This document shows, piece by piece, positions 46,083-56,400 of a stretch of 64,000 bases of DNA; positions within the stretch are counted from its first letter, which is position 1, and each line of letters begins with the position of its first letter. This DNA is from Gerris lacustris (taxonomy: Eukaryota; Arthropoda; Insecta; Hemiptera; Gerridae): contig OX578279.1 in assembly GCA_951217055.1 (NCBI GenBank), positions 40,449,610 to 40,513,609 of the forward strand, read 5' to 3'. Position numbers and translations under genes: made by a program. The notes beneath the pieces were generated by a model. It had not been told where the DNA came from and did no database searches. It saw only the letters and a program-made list of their open reading frames with translations.

Positions 46083-46862
46083 ATACTGCAACCCAGCGTT
46101 CCCTGACAATCCTTCTTTGTTCGACATTGCCCTCATCACAGAAACACATTTCACTACTCGATCGCATTTTCACATACAAAATTACACAACACACAGAACA
46201 GATCACCCAGATAACACTGCACACGGGGGTAGTGCGATCCTAATACGGAATTCCATTTCCCACTATCCTTTACCACCTACTTGCACAAACGCTATCCAGT
46301 GTACATCCATAACCTTAAACTCTTTACCATTTAACTTTACGTTTTCCCCAATATATTGCCCTCCAAACCAACCTATCTCCCAACAAGACTTCCTTTCCTT
46401 ATTTCGATCTTTAGGTCCAAAATTCATTGCAGGTGGAGATTATAATGCAAAACATCCTCAGTGGGGATGTCGAGCTCGTAATCCCCGTGGTGTCACTCTC
46501 CTAAATGCCTTATCCTCAACTAACTACGACATCCTTTCTCCTGGTCAATTCACTCATTTCCCTCCTGACCCAAATAAACTTCCAGATATCCTAGACTATT
46601 TTGTTTCAACACCTATACGTCATCTTCACCCTATTGCCTCAGTTCTCGACGATCTCTCCTCAGACCATAGTCCAGTCCTCCTTGTCCTAGACATTAATCC
46701 TCCTATAAGTCCTCCTAAACCCCGACTGATTAACGGACGAGTTGACTGGGACTCTTTTCAAACACTAGTAGACCATAGACTTGACTTAAAAATTTCACTT
46801 AAAACAGCAATGGACATCGACGAAGCAGTACAAGTACTAACTAAGACCATACAGACTTCAAT

Positions 46863-48386
46863 TTGGGACTCGACTCAGTCACCAACAGACAAGACAATAG
46901 ATTTAACTTACCAACAGATATACGGACATTGATTAGCGAAAAAAGACGTGCTAGGGCCCACTGGAAACAAACTAGATATCCATCAGACAAACGGACTTAC
47001 AATATAGCTAGTAGAAAACTGACTAACTTACTGAGACTCTATAAAGAAGAAAAATTCAGGACTTTTACTTCACAACTTACAAACAAAGACAAATCACTTT
47101 GGAACGCTACCAGACGAATCCTTTCCCAAAAATCAATCCCTTCTCCAATTCTAAACCCTGATAACTCCTGGGCAAAGTCTGAAACTGAAAAGGTTGAAGT
47201 CTTTGCCCAACACCTTACAAACCTTTTCTCTCCACATCCTGATATAATTGATCACGACCATGAAAACCATATTAACCAAGATCTCCTATCTCCTCTGCAA
47301 CTATCTCCGCCTCCCAAAGCCTTTAATCCCTCTGATATCCTTTACTGTATTAAACACCTTCCATCACGAAAAGCTCCAGGTTATGACCTTATTACCTCTG
47401 AAATCCTTAAACACCTTCCTAAAAAGGGCATTCTTTTCCTTACATACATATTTAACTCTGTCCTTAAAACAACTCACTTTCCAACCCAATGGAAATTCGC
47501 CACAATAATAATAATTCCTAAACCATCTAAGCCTCCTCATCTGCCATCATCCTATCGACCTATAAGCCTCCTCCCAGTAATGGGAAAAGTCCTAGAAAAA
47601 CTCCTTCTCCGTAGACTCCTTCCCATACTTAAACCATTCATACCTGACCATCAGTTTGGTTTCCGTGCTCACCACTCTACCATCCATCAGTGTCATCGCA
47701 TTGTCGATGTCATTTCCTCCACCTTAGAGAAGACAAAGTATTGCTCAGCTGTCTTCCTGGACGAAGCACAAGCTTTTGACAGAGTTTGGCACGCTGGGCT
47801 GCTTTGGAAACTCAAGGGCATCCTTCCTTTCACTTACTACCTCATCCTGAAGTCCTTTCTCACTGATAGATCTTTCTGTGCAAGTTTAGGAACCTCTTCC
47901 TCCTCCATCTGCCCTGTAAGTGCTGGAGTACCTCAGGGTAGTATTCTTGGACCCCTCCTATATTCCTTCTACACACATGATGTCCCTCAACACCCTTCCT
48001 CGGTCCTTGCCACCTTCGCAGATGACAAGGCAATCCTATCAGTCCACCAAGACCCTCAAACTGCGTCAAATAACACTCAAAGTCACCTTCTCCTCCTCGA
48101 GCCTTGGTTAAGAAAATGGAGGATCCGGATTAAAGAACAGAAAAGTGTTCATGTCACTTTTACTCTTCGACACAGCACCTGTCCTCCAGTCATTCTTAAC
48201 CAAGTCCTCATTCCTCAATCTAGCACTGTCCGTTACCTTGGCCTTCACCTTGATCGACGACTCACCTGGCAACATCACACTAAGACTAAACGTACTGACA
48301 TCTCAAGACGCTACAAGTTGCTGCTTCGTCTTCTAGATCGTAGATCCAAAATTACTCTGAGTAATAAACTCCTCATTTATTATTAA
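46863..48386 (+). pseudogene. ORF2 reverse-transcriptase segment (frame 3)
   Basis: The longest open part of ORF2, 507 codons, containing all canonical RT blocks from the fingers to the thumb, ending LSNKLLIYY. Homologous reading starts only at RFNLPTDIRTLISEKRRARA (about 46895); the leading codons are out-of-frame endonuclease linker. The palm has FLDEAQAFD and FADDK, so the active-site Asp triad is conserved. It is not a separate gene but part of the broken ORF2. Confidence 0.85.
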
Positions 48387-48417
48387 CACAGTTTTAAAAC
48401 CGGCTTGGACCTACGGT

Positions 48418-48726
48418 TTGGAAGTTTGGGGTAGCACCAAGCCTTCCACCTCCCGTCGACTACAAACTCTCCAATCAAAAATCCTCCGTAAAATCACCAA
48501 TGCTCCTTTCTATGTATCTAACCTCACCCTCCATAATGATCTCAATATCCCTTTTGTCCGCGACCTATCCATATCCAAATACCAGAAATTCCACGAGTCC
48601 TTATTAAATCTCCCCAATCCTTTAGTTGAACTCCTTTCTTCTCAATCCATCCCTGATAACCCACCTCGCCGCCTGAGGAGACAGTGGCCCAGAGATCTAC
48701 TAAATATGGGATTACTTATTAATTAA
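48418..48726 (+). pseudogene. ORF2 C-terminal domain (frame 1)
   Basis: Reads MEVWGSTKPSTSRRLQTLQS, KILRKITNAPFYVSNLTLHN and DLNIPFVRDLSISKYQKFHE, the standard post-RT domain of jockey ORF2, displaced by a one-base-type shift at about 48385 in TTATTATTAAC. Ends with TAA 48724-48726. Confidence 0.85.
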
Positions 48727-48926
48727 CTATCACCAATCAATTATTATTACTATCTTTTTCCGTACACTTGTTAATTTATTATTTTGCATGTTCAGATTCT
48801 GAATTAAATAATACACGCCAAAAGGAATAATCAATGGATTATTACCTTTACCATGTATGTCACCGTCCAAATAACAATGTATCAGTATCACTAATAACAT
48901 TGATCATTTATGTAGTTGTGATATTC

Positions 48927-48930
<4 letters not shown>

Positions 48931-48967
<37 letters not shown>
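48931..48967 (+). repeat. LINE poly(A) tail
   Basis: 37 uninterrupted A at the 3' end of the jockey-like element, directly followed by the target duplication. Confidence 0.95.
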
Positions 48968-48969
<2 letters not shown>

Positions 48970-48976
48970 ATTTAAA

Positions 48977-50360
48977 TCTAAAGCATGCCAAGACATGTCC
49001 CACTCAGTAGATGAGTGAGACCTTTGCTCTTACGACAAACAATGATCAGTTACTAATCCAGTCATTAAGCGTCTGTTAATGTACAATATATCCTTGAAAA
49101 TTCGAAACTCCCTATAATTGGTGTTAATATTGCCTTCAACTAACCTCTGACTATATCAGATTCCGCGAACCAAAGCCGATGCAATGAATTATTACTACTG
49201 ATTATGACATTTGGTGAATCGAAAGGAATGCAAGAATGTTGACCCTCTATTCGAATTCCAGAAAATCTTTTATCATTCTGGACATTCACAACAGTTATAG
49301 CCTGTTCAAACCCTCAACTAACTTGTTATCTTTCTCTCTCTAGCCTAGAGACTGAAATAGTCCTGCAGTAGTGCGTGGTTGTCGGTCTGGTTCTAAATTT
49401 AGACATGGTTTTCATTCATTTTCATACTGGGGCGGAAAAGATTCCGAACTCTGGCAAGGTTTTGAGGTTCCATCCGTGCAGCCCGTCCGACCAGGGTCAA
49501 GAGATACGTGAAAATATCTCAACGTCTCCCTCTTTTAAATCAACTCTTACGAAAAAAAGTTTTAATATGTGTACACACGGTGCAAAATATAACGCGAGCC
49601 AGTCTCATTTTAAAAAGGGAAACGAAAATAAACAGAGATATAAAAAGGAGAAAGCTAAGATTTAAAAGATACACAAGCAAATAGAATTGATGATAGAACA
49701 ACAGTAAAATTAGTGAAAATTATATTCGCATGTTCATTTTAATTTGTGTTCGAAAAGAAAAAATAATCCAACAAGTTATGAGACAAGGAGTTCATTATTA
49801 CAGAATACATAAAAATGTTTTAATAGATTTAACTCAAACATTGACGAGAGCAGGTGGCTCAAAGTTAAGGTATTTATTAAATAATTAAAACTATTCAAGA
49901 AATCCTATAAAGCTTAGATAAAACAAGATTTATTTGTATTTAAAAATAACAGAAATCTTGCAATTTGCAAATGTTTCTAATTTTACCTGGGAAGTTTCTT
50001 TATTTAGCTAAACTATTTTTATAAAATTAATAAATTCTTCCTTGTAGTTTTTCTAATCTTGAGTAGTAAGGTATATTAAAGAATTTAAAGATATTATTTA
50101 TAAAAGGTTATGTATGTTATGTTTTTTTTTATATACCTGAAAATAATTTGGGGATCAATCAGGATGTTTAAAAACAGGGAGGAATCGGGCTGCCATAAAG
50201 GGTCATTTCCACCTGCTGGGAGGAATCGGGTATCCCTATTTATTAGGATATTTACCCCTCCTTTGGTCAATCTTAAGCTGACTGACTAGAAGATTAAGTT
50301 GTGATGGTTTAAAAATTCTTTTATTTAAATTATACCTACTGATTCTTGTTGATTTAACTT
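48977..50360. other. No gene recognised
   Basis: A GC-richer stretch at about 49360-49520 with an open frame to 49665 (starting MVVGLVLNLDMVFIHFHTGA) has no recognisable domain. GGGAGGAATCGGG occurs twice, near 50178 and 50218. Confidence 0.4.
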
Positions 50361-50361
50361 A

Positions 50362-50735
50362 TTATAGAAGCGAGCGTAAGCGAGCTTCTTACATTCAACG
50401 AAATATGCATCTTGTCTGTCTGTCTGTCTGTCTGTCAGTAACGTTTACGCGTGTGACGATAACTAAAAGTTGACCGATTTAGTTGAAATTTGGTATACAT
50501 GTTCCTCTTACTAATACTCAGGCTAAGTTCGTTGGACAGCGTGATCCGTCCAAGAGTTCGCGCGCAACGCTCGCGTAAACGAGAGGCACAAAAATTAAAT
50601 TGGAATTTCAGGACGGGAAAAGATTCTATCATCATCTATTCGATGAGACGAACATTTTTTTCAAATAACATTTTTTAGTAAAACCAACTACGACACTGCT
50701 ATGAATTAATAAAGATCGCTAAAGCTATTAAAGCG
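50362..50735 (-). repeat. R2/R1-related repeat, inverted copy
   Basis: It starts with a hairpin GAAGCGAGCGTAAGCGAGCTTC and (GTCT)n, then TTGAAATTTGGTATACATGT and CCAAGAGTTCGCGCGCAACG. Its right end, AGTAAAACCAACTACGACAC, is the complement of the R2 segment GTGTCGCTGTTGGTTTTACT at 39127. Confidence 0.65.
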
Positions 50736-50757
50736 GACCTAAACGTTTAAAATAGAG

Positions 50758-50828
50758 AAAAGAACCTTTTTACCGATATCTTACATTCTAACGTAACGAT
50801 TTTAATAAAACTTCATATACATCGTCTA
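50758..50828 (+). repeat. 71-bp direct repeat, copy 1
   Basis: Starts AAAAGAACCTTTTTACCGAT and is identical base for base to 51099-51169. The copies are 341 bp apart and bracket the LTR/primer-site module. Confidence 0.95.
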
Positions 50829-50893
50829 TGAAATTCGCAAAATATTCTATAATTTCATATCGTCAAGCCATAGCCTGCACAATACGCTGTAAC

Positions 50894-51065
50894 TGTCGTG
50901 GACGAAGGCTTTTAGTTTATTTTTTATTTATTTTATTTTTTGATTTACTTGTTTTGACATTGAAAATTGATATTTAAAAGAAAAATAAATAGAAAGATCA
51001 GTGTGTCTTGATATAGAGAAAGAAATATTTTATTCTTCATAGTAAAGTTAAGTTAAGGCAAGACA
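50894..51065 (+). mobile_element. Putative 172-bp LTR
   Basis: Bounded by TGTCGTGGACG and CAAGACA, giving the TGTC...GACA inverted ends usual for LTRs, with an AATAAA-type hexamer about 60-90 bp before the end. It stands 4 bases before a primer-binding site. No partner LTR, gag or polymerase was found downstream; the frame MNRPPNLTMEEAIKPVVMG at 51664-51722 is too short to judge. Best read as the remains of a Ty1/copia-like element. Confidence 0.5.
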
Positions 51066-51069
51066 TAAG

Positions 51070-51082
51070 TGGTAGCAGAGGA
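51070..51082 (+). promoter_or_regulatory. tRNA-iMet primer-binding site
   Basis: TGGTAGCAGAGGA is complementary to the CTCTGCTACCA 3' end of initiator tRNA-Met, the usual primer of Ty1/copia reverse transcription. Position directly after the putative LTR supports the call. Confidence 0.55.
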
Positions 51083-51098
51083 AACAAAGATCCAGGCC

Positions 51099-51169
51099 AA
51101 AAGAACCTTTTTACCGATATCTTACATTCTAACGTAACGATTTTAATAAAACTTCATATACATCGTCTA
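51099..51169 (+). repeat. 71-bp direct repeat, copy 2
   Basis: Identical to 50758-50828; lies just downstream of the primer site. Confidence 0.95.
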
Positions 51170-51721
51170 AAGTGCAATTGAAACAAGTATGTAAAATTTC
51201 AAATTGATACAAGCAGTAGTATTTGAGTAATGAAGTGATACATTTATAATAATAGTTTAAAAGCTACCACGGGTGGTTAAGATTTATAGTCGTATTGTGT
51301 GTAGTTGTTTAGGAAGTAAAGCTTTGTACCGAGTACCCCCTACCTCACACTACCCTCTTCCACTTATCTTCAACTATGACATTCATCATGATTAACAAAT
51401 TTTAATATTCAGTATTTTAATGCAATCCGCTCGCTTCAATGATAGAGCCACGCGATGCCTAGTATTTCTCTGTTTTGACTATCTCTAATTTATACTGATG
51501 TTTAATGATTCATTAATCTTCATCATTTATCATCATCTCATATGTAATCATCATAATTAATTATATTTAATCATCATCATTAATGATTCACTGTTATTTG
51601 CAGTAGATTAAATGAGAGCTCTCACATAGTTATTCATTAATACAGTTGTTTGTTTGTGTCAATATGAATAGACCTCCTAATTTAACTATGGAGGAAGCGA
51701 TTAAACCCGTAGTGATGGGTT

Positions 51722-51771
51722 AAGAAAGGCTTTTCTCGAAATGTACCAACCTTTCGAGAAAAGCCTTTCTT
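51722..51771. repeat. Perfect 20-bp hairpin
   Basis: AAGAAAGGCTTTTCTCGAAA and its exact complement at 51752-51771 are separated by a 10-base loop. Confidence 0.9.
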
Positions 51772-51783
51772 CTTAAAAAAGTC

Positions 51784-51823
51784 TTGCACTCCTAGTCGAC
51801 AACCATGTCGACTAGGAGTGCAA
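51784..51823. repeat. Perfect 17-bp hairpin
   Basis: TTGCACTCCTAGTCGAC and its exact complement at 51807-51823 surround a 6-base loop (AACCAT). It lies 12 bp after the preceding hairpin. Confidence 0.9.
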
Positions 51824-51917
51824 CTCACTACAATCGGCCGAGCTTTTCGGCGGTTCCAGAAGTGTGGCTATGATCGACAGAGGCGAAATAGGTCCGCCTG
51901 AGATGAAAACAATAGAA

Positions 51918-52470
51918 AATAGACTGCCAATTAGTGTGGCACATAGCTTCCTCGCATCCTATCATGTACTTTATTGTTATAATGTTTATTGTATAAAAAC
52001 TATTAATAGTTTTAGCGATCTTTAACACTTCATACAGTGTCGCTGTTGGTTTTACTGAAAAATTGTATTTAGAAAAATTGTTTGTCTCATTGAATAGATG
52101 AAGTTAGATTTTTTTCCCGACCTAAAAATCCAATTTTAAATTTAAAGTTCACGTTTACGCGAGCGTTGCTCGTGAACGCTTGGACGGATAACGTTGTCCA
52201 ACGAACTCGTCCTGGGCATTGGTAACATGAACATGTCTACTAAATTTCATCAAAATCGGTTGACATTTACTCAAGTTATCGTCGCACGTTTCATAATTCG
52301 CGGACACACAGACCGACAGACAGACAGACAGACAGACACGGAACCAAAAATGTTCCCTGATGTCTGAAACGGATTTCGGTCTTGGAATTTTTAAAATTGG
52401 AGACATCAAACTTTTTCGTTCACGAAAGTGAACACAATGCTTCCGTTACCTTCGGTAAGCTCGGAAGCAA
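51918..52470 (+). repeat. Dispersed repeat R2, complete copy
   Basis: Same start and terminal hairpin as the 38969 copy, with (GACA)n at about 52316-52338 and an extra GGAACCAAAAATGTTCC-type stretch (52340-52356). Slightly longer than the other copy because of the larger GACA run. Confidence 0.8.
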
Positions 52471-52679
52471 AAGATCATAATAGAACGACTTTTGTGTAAG
52501 CATAAAACTATAAAGGTGGTGCGGTAATTTTGACGGGGAGTTTAGTTAATTAAGATTATTAGTTAATGATATTAGCTTAGTTAGTGAATTTCTCTTGAAA
52601 TTGTTTAATTGTATACGACACGACGCAAACGTTTATATATTTTTACATTCTCATATAAAGAGAGAAGATATTGTTATGG

Positions 52680-53090
52680 CTCGAAAATTCTATTTTGATG
52701 GATTTACACAAATCTGAGTCCAAAAAGTGGTCTTTAAAAAATGTTTGTCTGTCGTCTGTGCAGACGCGTTGGGCCTAAACTACTTGGCCGATTTTGACGA
52801 AATTAGGCATACATGTTCAGAAAAACCATACCCCGTGGTGAAATCGAGAAATGAATTTTAGCTCAAGAGTTGGAGGCCCTACCCCCTACATCTCTTAAAA
52901 AATAATTATCGAAAACGGTTCCGAGAATTTTGATTAAATAATTCTTAAATGTAGTCCATTTCAATACAAAACTAACGACATGAGCCGTTTTCCTGGATAA
53001 AATGTAGTTTCTGAGATATTGATGAAAATAATTCTGATTTGGTTGAAAATTGAAAATGAAAGTAAACAACCACCTGTTAAACACTTTTTT
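52680..53090 (+). repeat. Dispersed repeat R4, fullest copy
   Basis: Contains TTTTGATGGATTTACACA, GTGCAGACGCGTTGGGCCTA, AAACGGTTCCGAGAATTTTG, GTTTCTGAGATATTGATGAA and CACCTGTTAAACACTTTTTT. It preserves the uninterrupted equivalent (CGACATGAGCCGTTTTCCTGG) of the Transib insertion site at 30.39 kb, which makes it the empty-site reference. Confidence 0.75.
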
Positions 53091-53169
53091 AATGTTTTTG
53101 ACATTTTTATGTTTAGGCTATGGAACATAAGTCAAAATCGTTACGTTACTTTTAGCTTAAAAACTCAGA

Positions 53170-53460
53170 AAAGTATAACAGGGAGTTAAAAAGCTATAGG
53201 AAGTGTGTAATCCAGTCTCCAGCTGTTGGGCCTCCCTCCACCGCACGTCATAGGGCCGAAGGGAGTCGAAAAGATTTTATACGTGTGACAGGGAGTTAGG
53301 AAAGTACAGGAGGTTGCCATCAACTCTCAGCCCTCTCGGCCTACCTAGAATGAAGGCATATTAACAATTCGTAGAAGGCGGGCCGGCGCCTTTGAATTCA
53401 GTATTTTGTAATCAAGCCGCGGCAGTGCCGGTGTGGAGACAAGAATAAAAATTATCTTCC
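53170..53460. other. GC-rich stretch, possible old LTR or other repeat
   Basis: CAGGGAGTTA occurs twice about 110 bp apart (near 53179 and 53290), each followed by a similar pyrimidine-rich tail ending GGGCCT or CGGCCT. The later part, GCCGCGGCAGTGCCGG, stands out in GC. No coding frame is recognisable. Confidence 0.35.
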
Positions 53461-53579
53461 ATCTACTTTTATCAATTACTTGAATAAATTACCAATTTTA
53501 TTTCATTTTATGTCGGTAGTTTACGCAGAGCGAAAACATGAAAATGCCACACTGTCTTGCGGACTCGTATGCAAGAGGT

Positions 53580-53600
53580 ATTTTTTTTTTTTTTTTTTTC
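53580..53600. repeat. Poly(T) tract
   Basis: About 20 uninterrupted T. Confidence 0.85.
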
Positions 53601-53753
53601 AATTAAATGAGATGGAATTTAAATACAGTTTCAACATTTTGAGAAATTTTGTCTGATTTGTCTTGGACCAATTTTTATTATTTGGCTTTATATCTATTTA
53701 AGTCTATTGCGTAGAAAGATTTACGTCTTACAATTTATTTTGTGGTTCTTTCC

Positions 53754-53754
<1 letters not shown>

Positions 53755-53844
<90 letters not shown>
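53755..53844. repeat. (TA)n microsatellite, longest in window
   Basis: About 45 uninterrupted TA units. Confidence 0.95.
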
Positions 53845-53847
<3 letters not shown>

Positions 53848-54424
53848 CATTTTTGTTTTTAAAAAAAGAAAAAACTTTTACCTTTGGAAACCTTTATTTA
53901 GTTCATATTTCATATTTTATTTTTTAAAAAATCACTCCCGATATTATTGCAAACCCCCCTTTTTTTAGCTTCCTTTTTCCATTTAGCCAACTTTACGATT
54001 CCAATTATGTTTGAATAAGTTTCCCTTAACTCTTTCGCCGAACTATCTTGGGCTTATGATAAAAATAACCGTTTAGATGAAGATTCGAAAAGGAAAAGGG
54101 TACTGTTAAAAACCAATAAACGAAAATTCAATCTGAATATTGATGGGATAGTATTTTTTTTTTTATATAAATGTAGATTCCTCTCTAGATTAAAATCTTT
54201 TGCCAATTTAGGAATATTCTTTTTGTTGAAAAGATTTTTTTGCCAGGTATTGTGAATATAAATTTTTAAAAAGAATTATGTCGTAATTAATTACAAATCT
54301 ATTATATTATTTTCTTTATTAATATTTACACTATACACTATAATTTTTTAAATTTTATTGAAAATAAAATGCAGAAATAAATAAATAAATGAATAGTAAA
54401 AAAAAAATTTAAAAACAAGTTCAT
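53845..54424. other. No gene recognised
   Basis: AT-rich sequence only. Confidence 0.4.
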
Positions 54425-54810
54425 ATCTTGGGCCATCCACCATATTGGATTTAGAGTGAAGGCATTTTATTTTTCGTATTCTTCTCAGCAAACAGTTTCA
54501 TTTGATACTACCCATATCATAGGCGTGTTACAAAAAAAGAAAACTAGTCCGCCATATTGGATTTAAAATGAAGTCACTGGATAAAATGTACTTTCTGAGA
54601 TATTGATGAAAATAATTCTGATTTGATTGAAAAATGAAAACGAAAGTAAACAGCCACCTGTTAAACACTTTTTTAATATTAACCATGCAACCATGCATTT
54701 TCAACCAAACTAAGCGTGTATGCAAAATTTCAATTCAATCGGTTGAGGATAACTGCTTTAGAATTCAGTTGCAAGATTTGACCCGATTATACATACAAAT
54801 ATTGCAAGTT
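54425..54810 (-). repeat. R5 copy with an R4 segment in the middle
   Basis: 54425-54575 and 54690-54810 match R5 (35191-35480) on the opposite strand, but 54580-54672 is plus-strand R4 (GGATAAAATGTACTTTCTGA through CACCTGTTAAACACTTTTTT), nearly identical to 52995-53087. Confidence 0.7.
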
Positions 54811-55301
54811 AAATAACAGCTTGTAAAATTAAAGCTGTGAATAATTTATAAACTTAAAAGTAACTCTTCTTCTTCCATAACGCCTCTGATAATAGAGGCC
54901 AAAAACTGATTTGAAAATTAATAATATATATTTAGACACAGTAATTCTTCAAATAAAAGCATCTTATTCTCAGTAAACACTTGCTTTTAAATAAAAAGTC
55001 AAAAATTGCCTTTAGGTTTATTTATTATTCATAGTGGAATTTTATATTAAGATTTAAACTTTGCTGCCCCTTTCAAAAATCATAAAAGCTTAAAGAGATT
55101 TCGAGAGTGAATAAGCACTTAAAAAAATATTTTAGAGAAACTCTAAATTATAATTTTAAACTATTTATTAAATAGATCGGGGCAATTTTATATAAATATA
55201 ATAGAGTTTTTTTTAGCCAGTTAATACTTATATACCTAAATACATTTTTATTAAATAATTTTTATTTGTAAACTTAGTCCTTTTAGTATTAACTATATAC
55301 A
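54811..55301. other. No gene recognised
   Basis: AT-rich sequence only. Confidence 0.4.
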
Positions 55302-55645
55302 ATAGTCTCGCTTTTGATGGGACCGGGCACTGTCCGGATCACCGAAAGTCCTGATTAAACGGAATCAGTTAAAATGTCTATAAAACTAGTTTTAGCTGGG
55401 TAAAACTATTAAAATCTTTGTTAAATAAAAATATAATCTTTGTTTTTAGCATAAAAATTACTGTTTAGTCTCTATGTAGGTCCATTTTTAAACCTTAAAA
55501 TTAATTTATAGTAAGAAACTTATCTTATGAATATAAATTCAATGTTTATTAATTGTGATTATTAGAATATTATTGAGGTCTGTCTGGATTAACCAGATGT
55601 CCGGACTAGTGAGGTCTGGCTCTTTTGTATTGTGAATGTAACTGC
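55302..55645. mobile_element. Possible degenerate pogo/Tigger-like MITE
   Basis: The left end (CACTGTCCGGATCACCGAAA, then TCCTGATTAAACGG) and the right end (TCTGGATTAACCAG, ATGTCCGGACTAGTGAGGTC) are diverged inverted counterparts and resemble the TCCGGATTAA-type ends of pogo elements. TIRs are poorly conserved and no TA duplication was secured. Confidence 0.35.
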
Positions 55646-56400
55646 AATAGCACGTATTTAATATAGACCGTTCGACCAATGATTGATTGGTTCAATTGCG
55701 ATTACTTCCAGTGACTGGTTTTGCAATGAATATTATAATTTACATTTATTATTCCTTTAAGTTTCTTTCACTAATAAAAAAAACAAGGTTTCCAATCAAA
55801 GCAGAGGAAAATAAATTGCATTAATTATTAGAACATTCTGAAAGTTTGCAAATGGTATGTGAATACCATTTGCTTATAACTAGTGATGCGGTGCATAAAG
55901 AACTCGCGTAGATTGTGGTCTTATATCACCCATACTATGTGCTCAACCAGGATAATTTTTCGGTGAAAACCTAAAATATTCTTATTCAACCTGAAAACAG
56001 CTTTAAAATTATTATACGTAACACAGCATATATAAGAATAAGCTTACTTTTTAACACCTTCATCTCGGTCACATTTGTTGCAAAACTTTTATAAAAATAG
56101 TTACATATTCATTTGCTACTCATAAAACTATTGAAAACAATGTATGGCGTGGCATGCTGATTACAACTTCCTCTTTAATTGTCTTTATTATTGGTCTTTA
56201 TTATTAATTTGTCTTTATTATTGGCCCCATTCTTAAAATTTAAAATTGTCAAACAAAGCCAAGATGCTGTGAGCAAAATTTAATTTCGTTTTAATTCGCA
56301 ACTTCTCGGTAGCAAAAACTGTTTTCCATTCATCCGTACATAATCCAAGTTATAAGGGCTCACCACGTTCACATGTTTTTACCTACATAATCTTTCATTA
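55646..56400. other. No gene recognised
   Basis: AT-rich. The last 50 bp begin to resemble the spacers of the following array. Confidence 0.4.

Larger units (their letters stand above)
46079..48726 (+). pseudogene. LINE ORF2 (endonuclease-reverse transcriptase), three lesions
   Basis: ORF2 should begin at the ORF1 stop, where GTGAATACTGCAACC stands in place of an expected ATGA overlap (NTATQRSLTIL frame). The endonuclease then resumes in another frame at SLFDIALITETHF without the N-terminal WNANG-type motif, which indicates a small deletion near 46115. Later endonuclease motifs are present (GGDYNAKHPQWGC; SSDHSPVLL). Frame 1 is left near 46890 for frame 3, which carries the reverse transcriptase: KAPGYDLITSEILK, SYRPISLLPVMGKVLEKLLL, QFGFRAHHSTIHQ, AVFLDEAQAFDRVWH, GVPQGSILGPLLY and the FADD catalytic box near 48014-48026. 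At about 48385 the frame ends; TVLKPAWTYGLEVWGSTKPS and the C-terminal domain to TAA (48724-48726) continue in frame 1. Catalytic aspartates of the RT are retained. Confidence 0.88.
44414..48967 (+). mobile_element. Jockey-like non-LTR retrotransposon, near full length
   Basis: A 4.55-kb unit with a short 5' UTR, an intact ORF1, a broken ORF2, a 3' UTR of about 200 bp and a 37-base poly(A) tail (48931-48967). TGATTTAAA flanks it at 44405-44413 and 48968-48976; similarity extends a few more bases (AAAG), so the true start could be 44423 (GAGTTGCGTGCC). Target-primed reverse transcription explains the tail and duplication. The intact boundaries suggest it inserted relatively recently or whole, but it cannot now move on its own because ORF2 is damaged. 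Confidence 0.9.

Noticed and set aside
42371..48726. One continuous LINE from the endonuclease at 42.4 kb to the RT at 47 kb
   Set aside because: The 44.4 kb element has its own start, Gag, endonuclease and target duplication, and the 42.4 kb endonuclease is of a different type.
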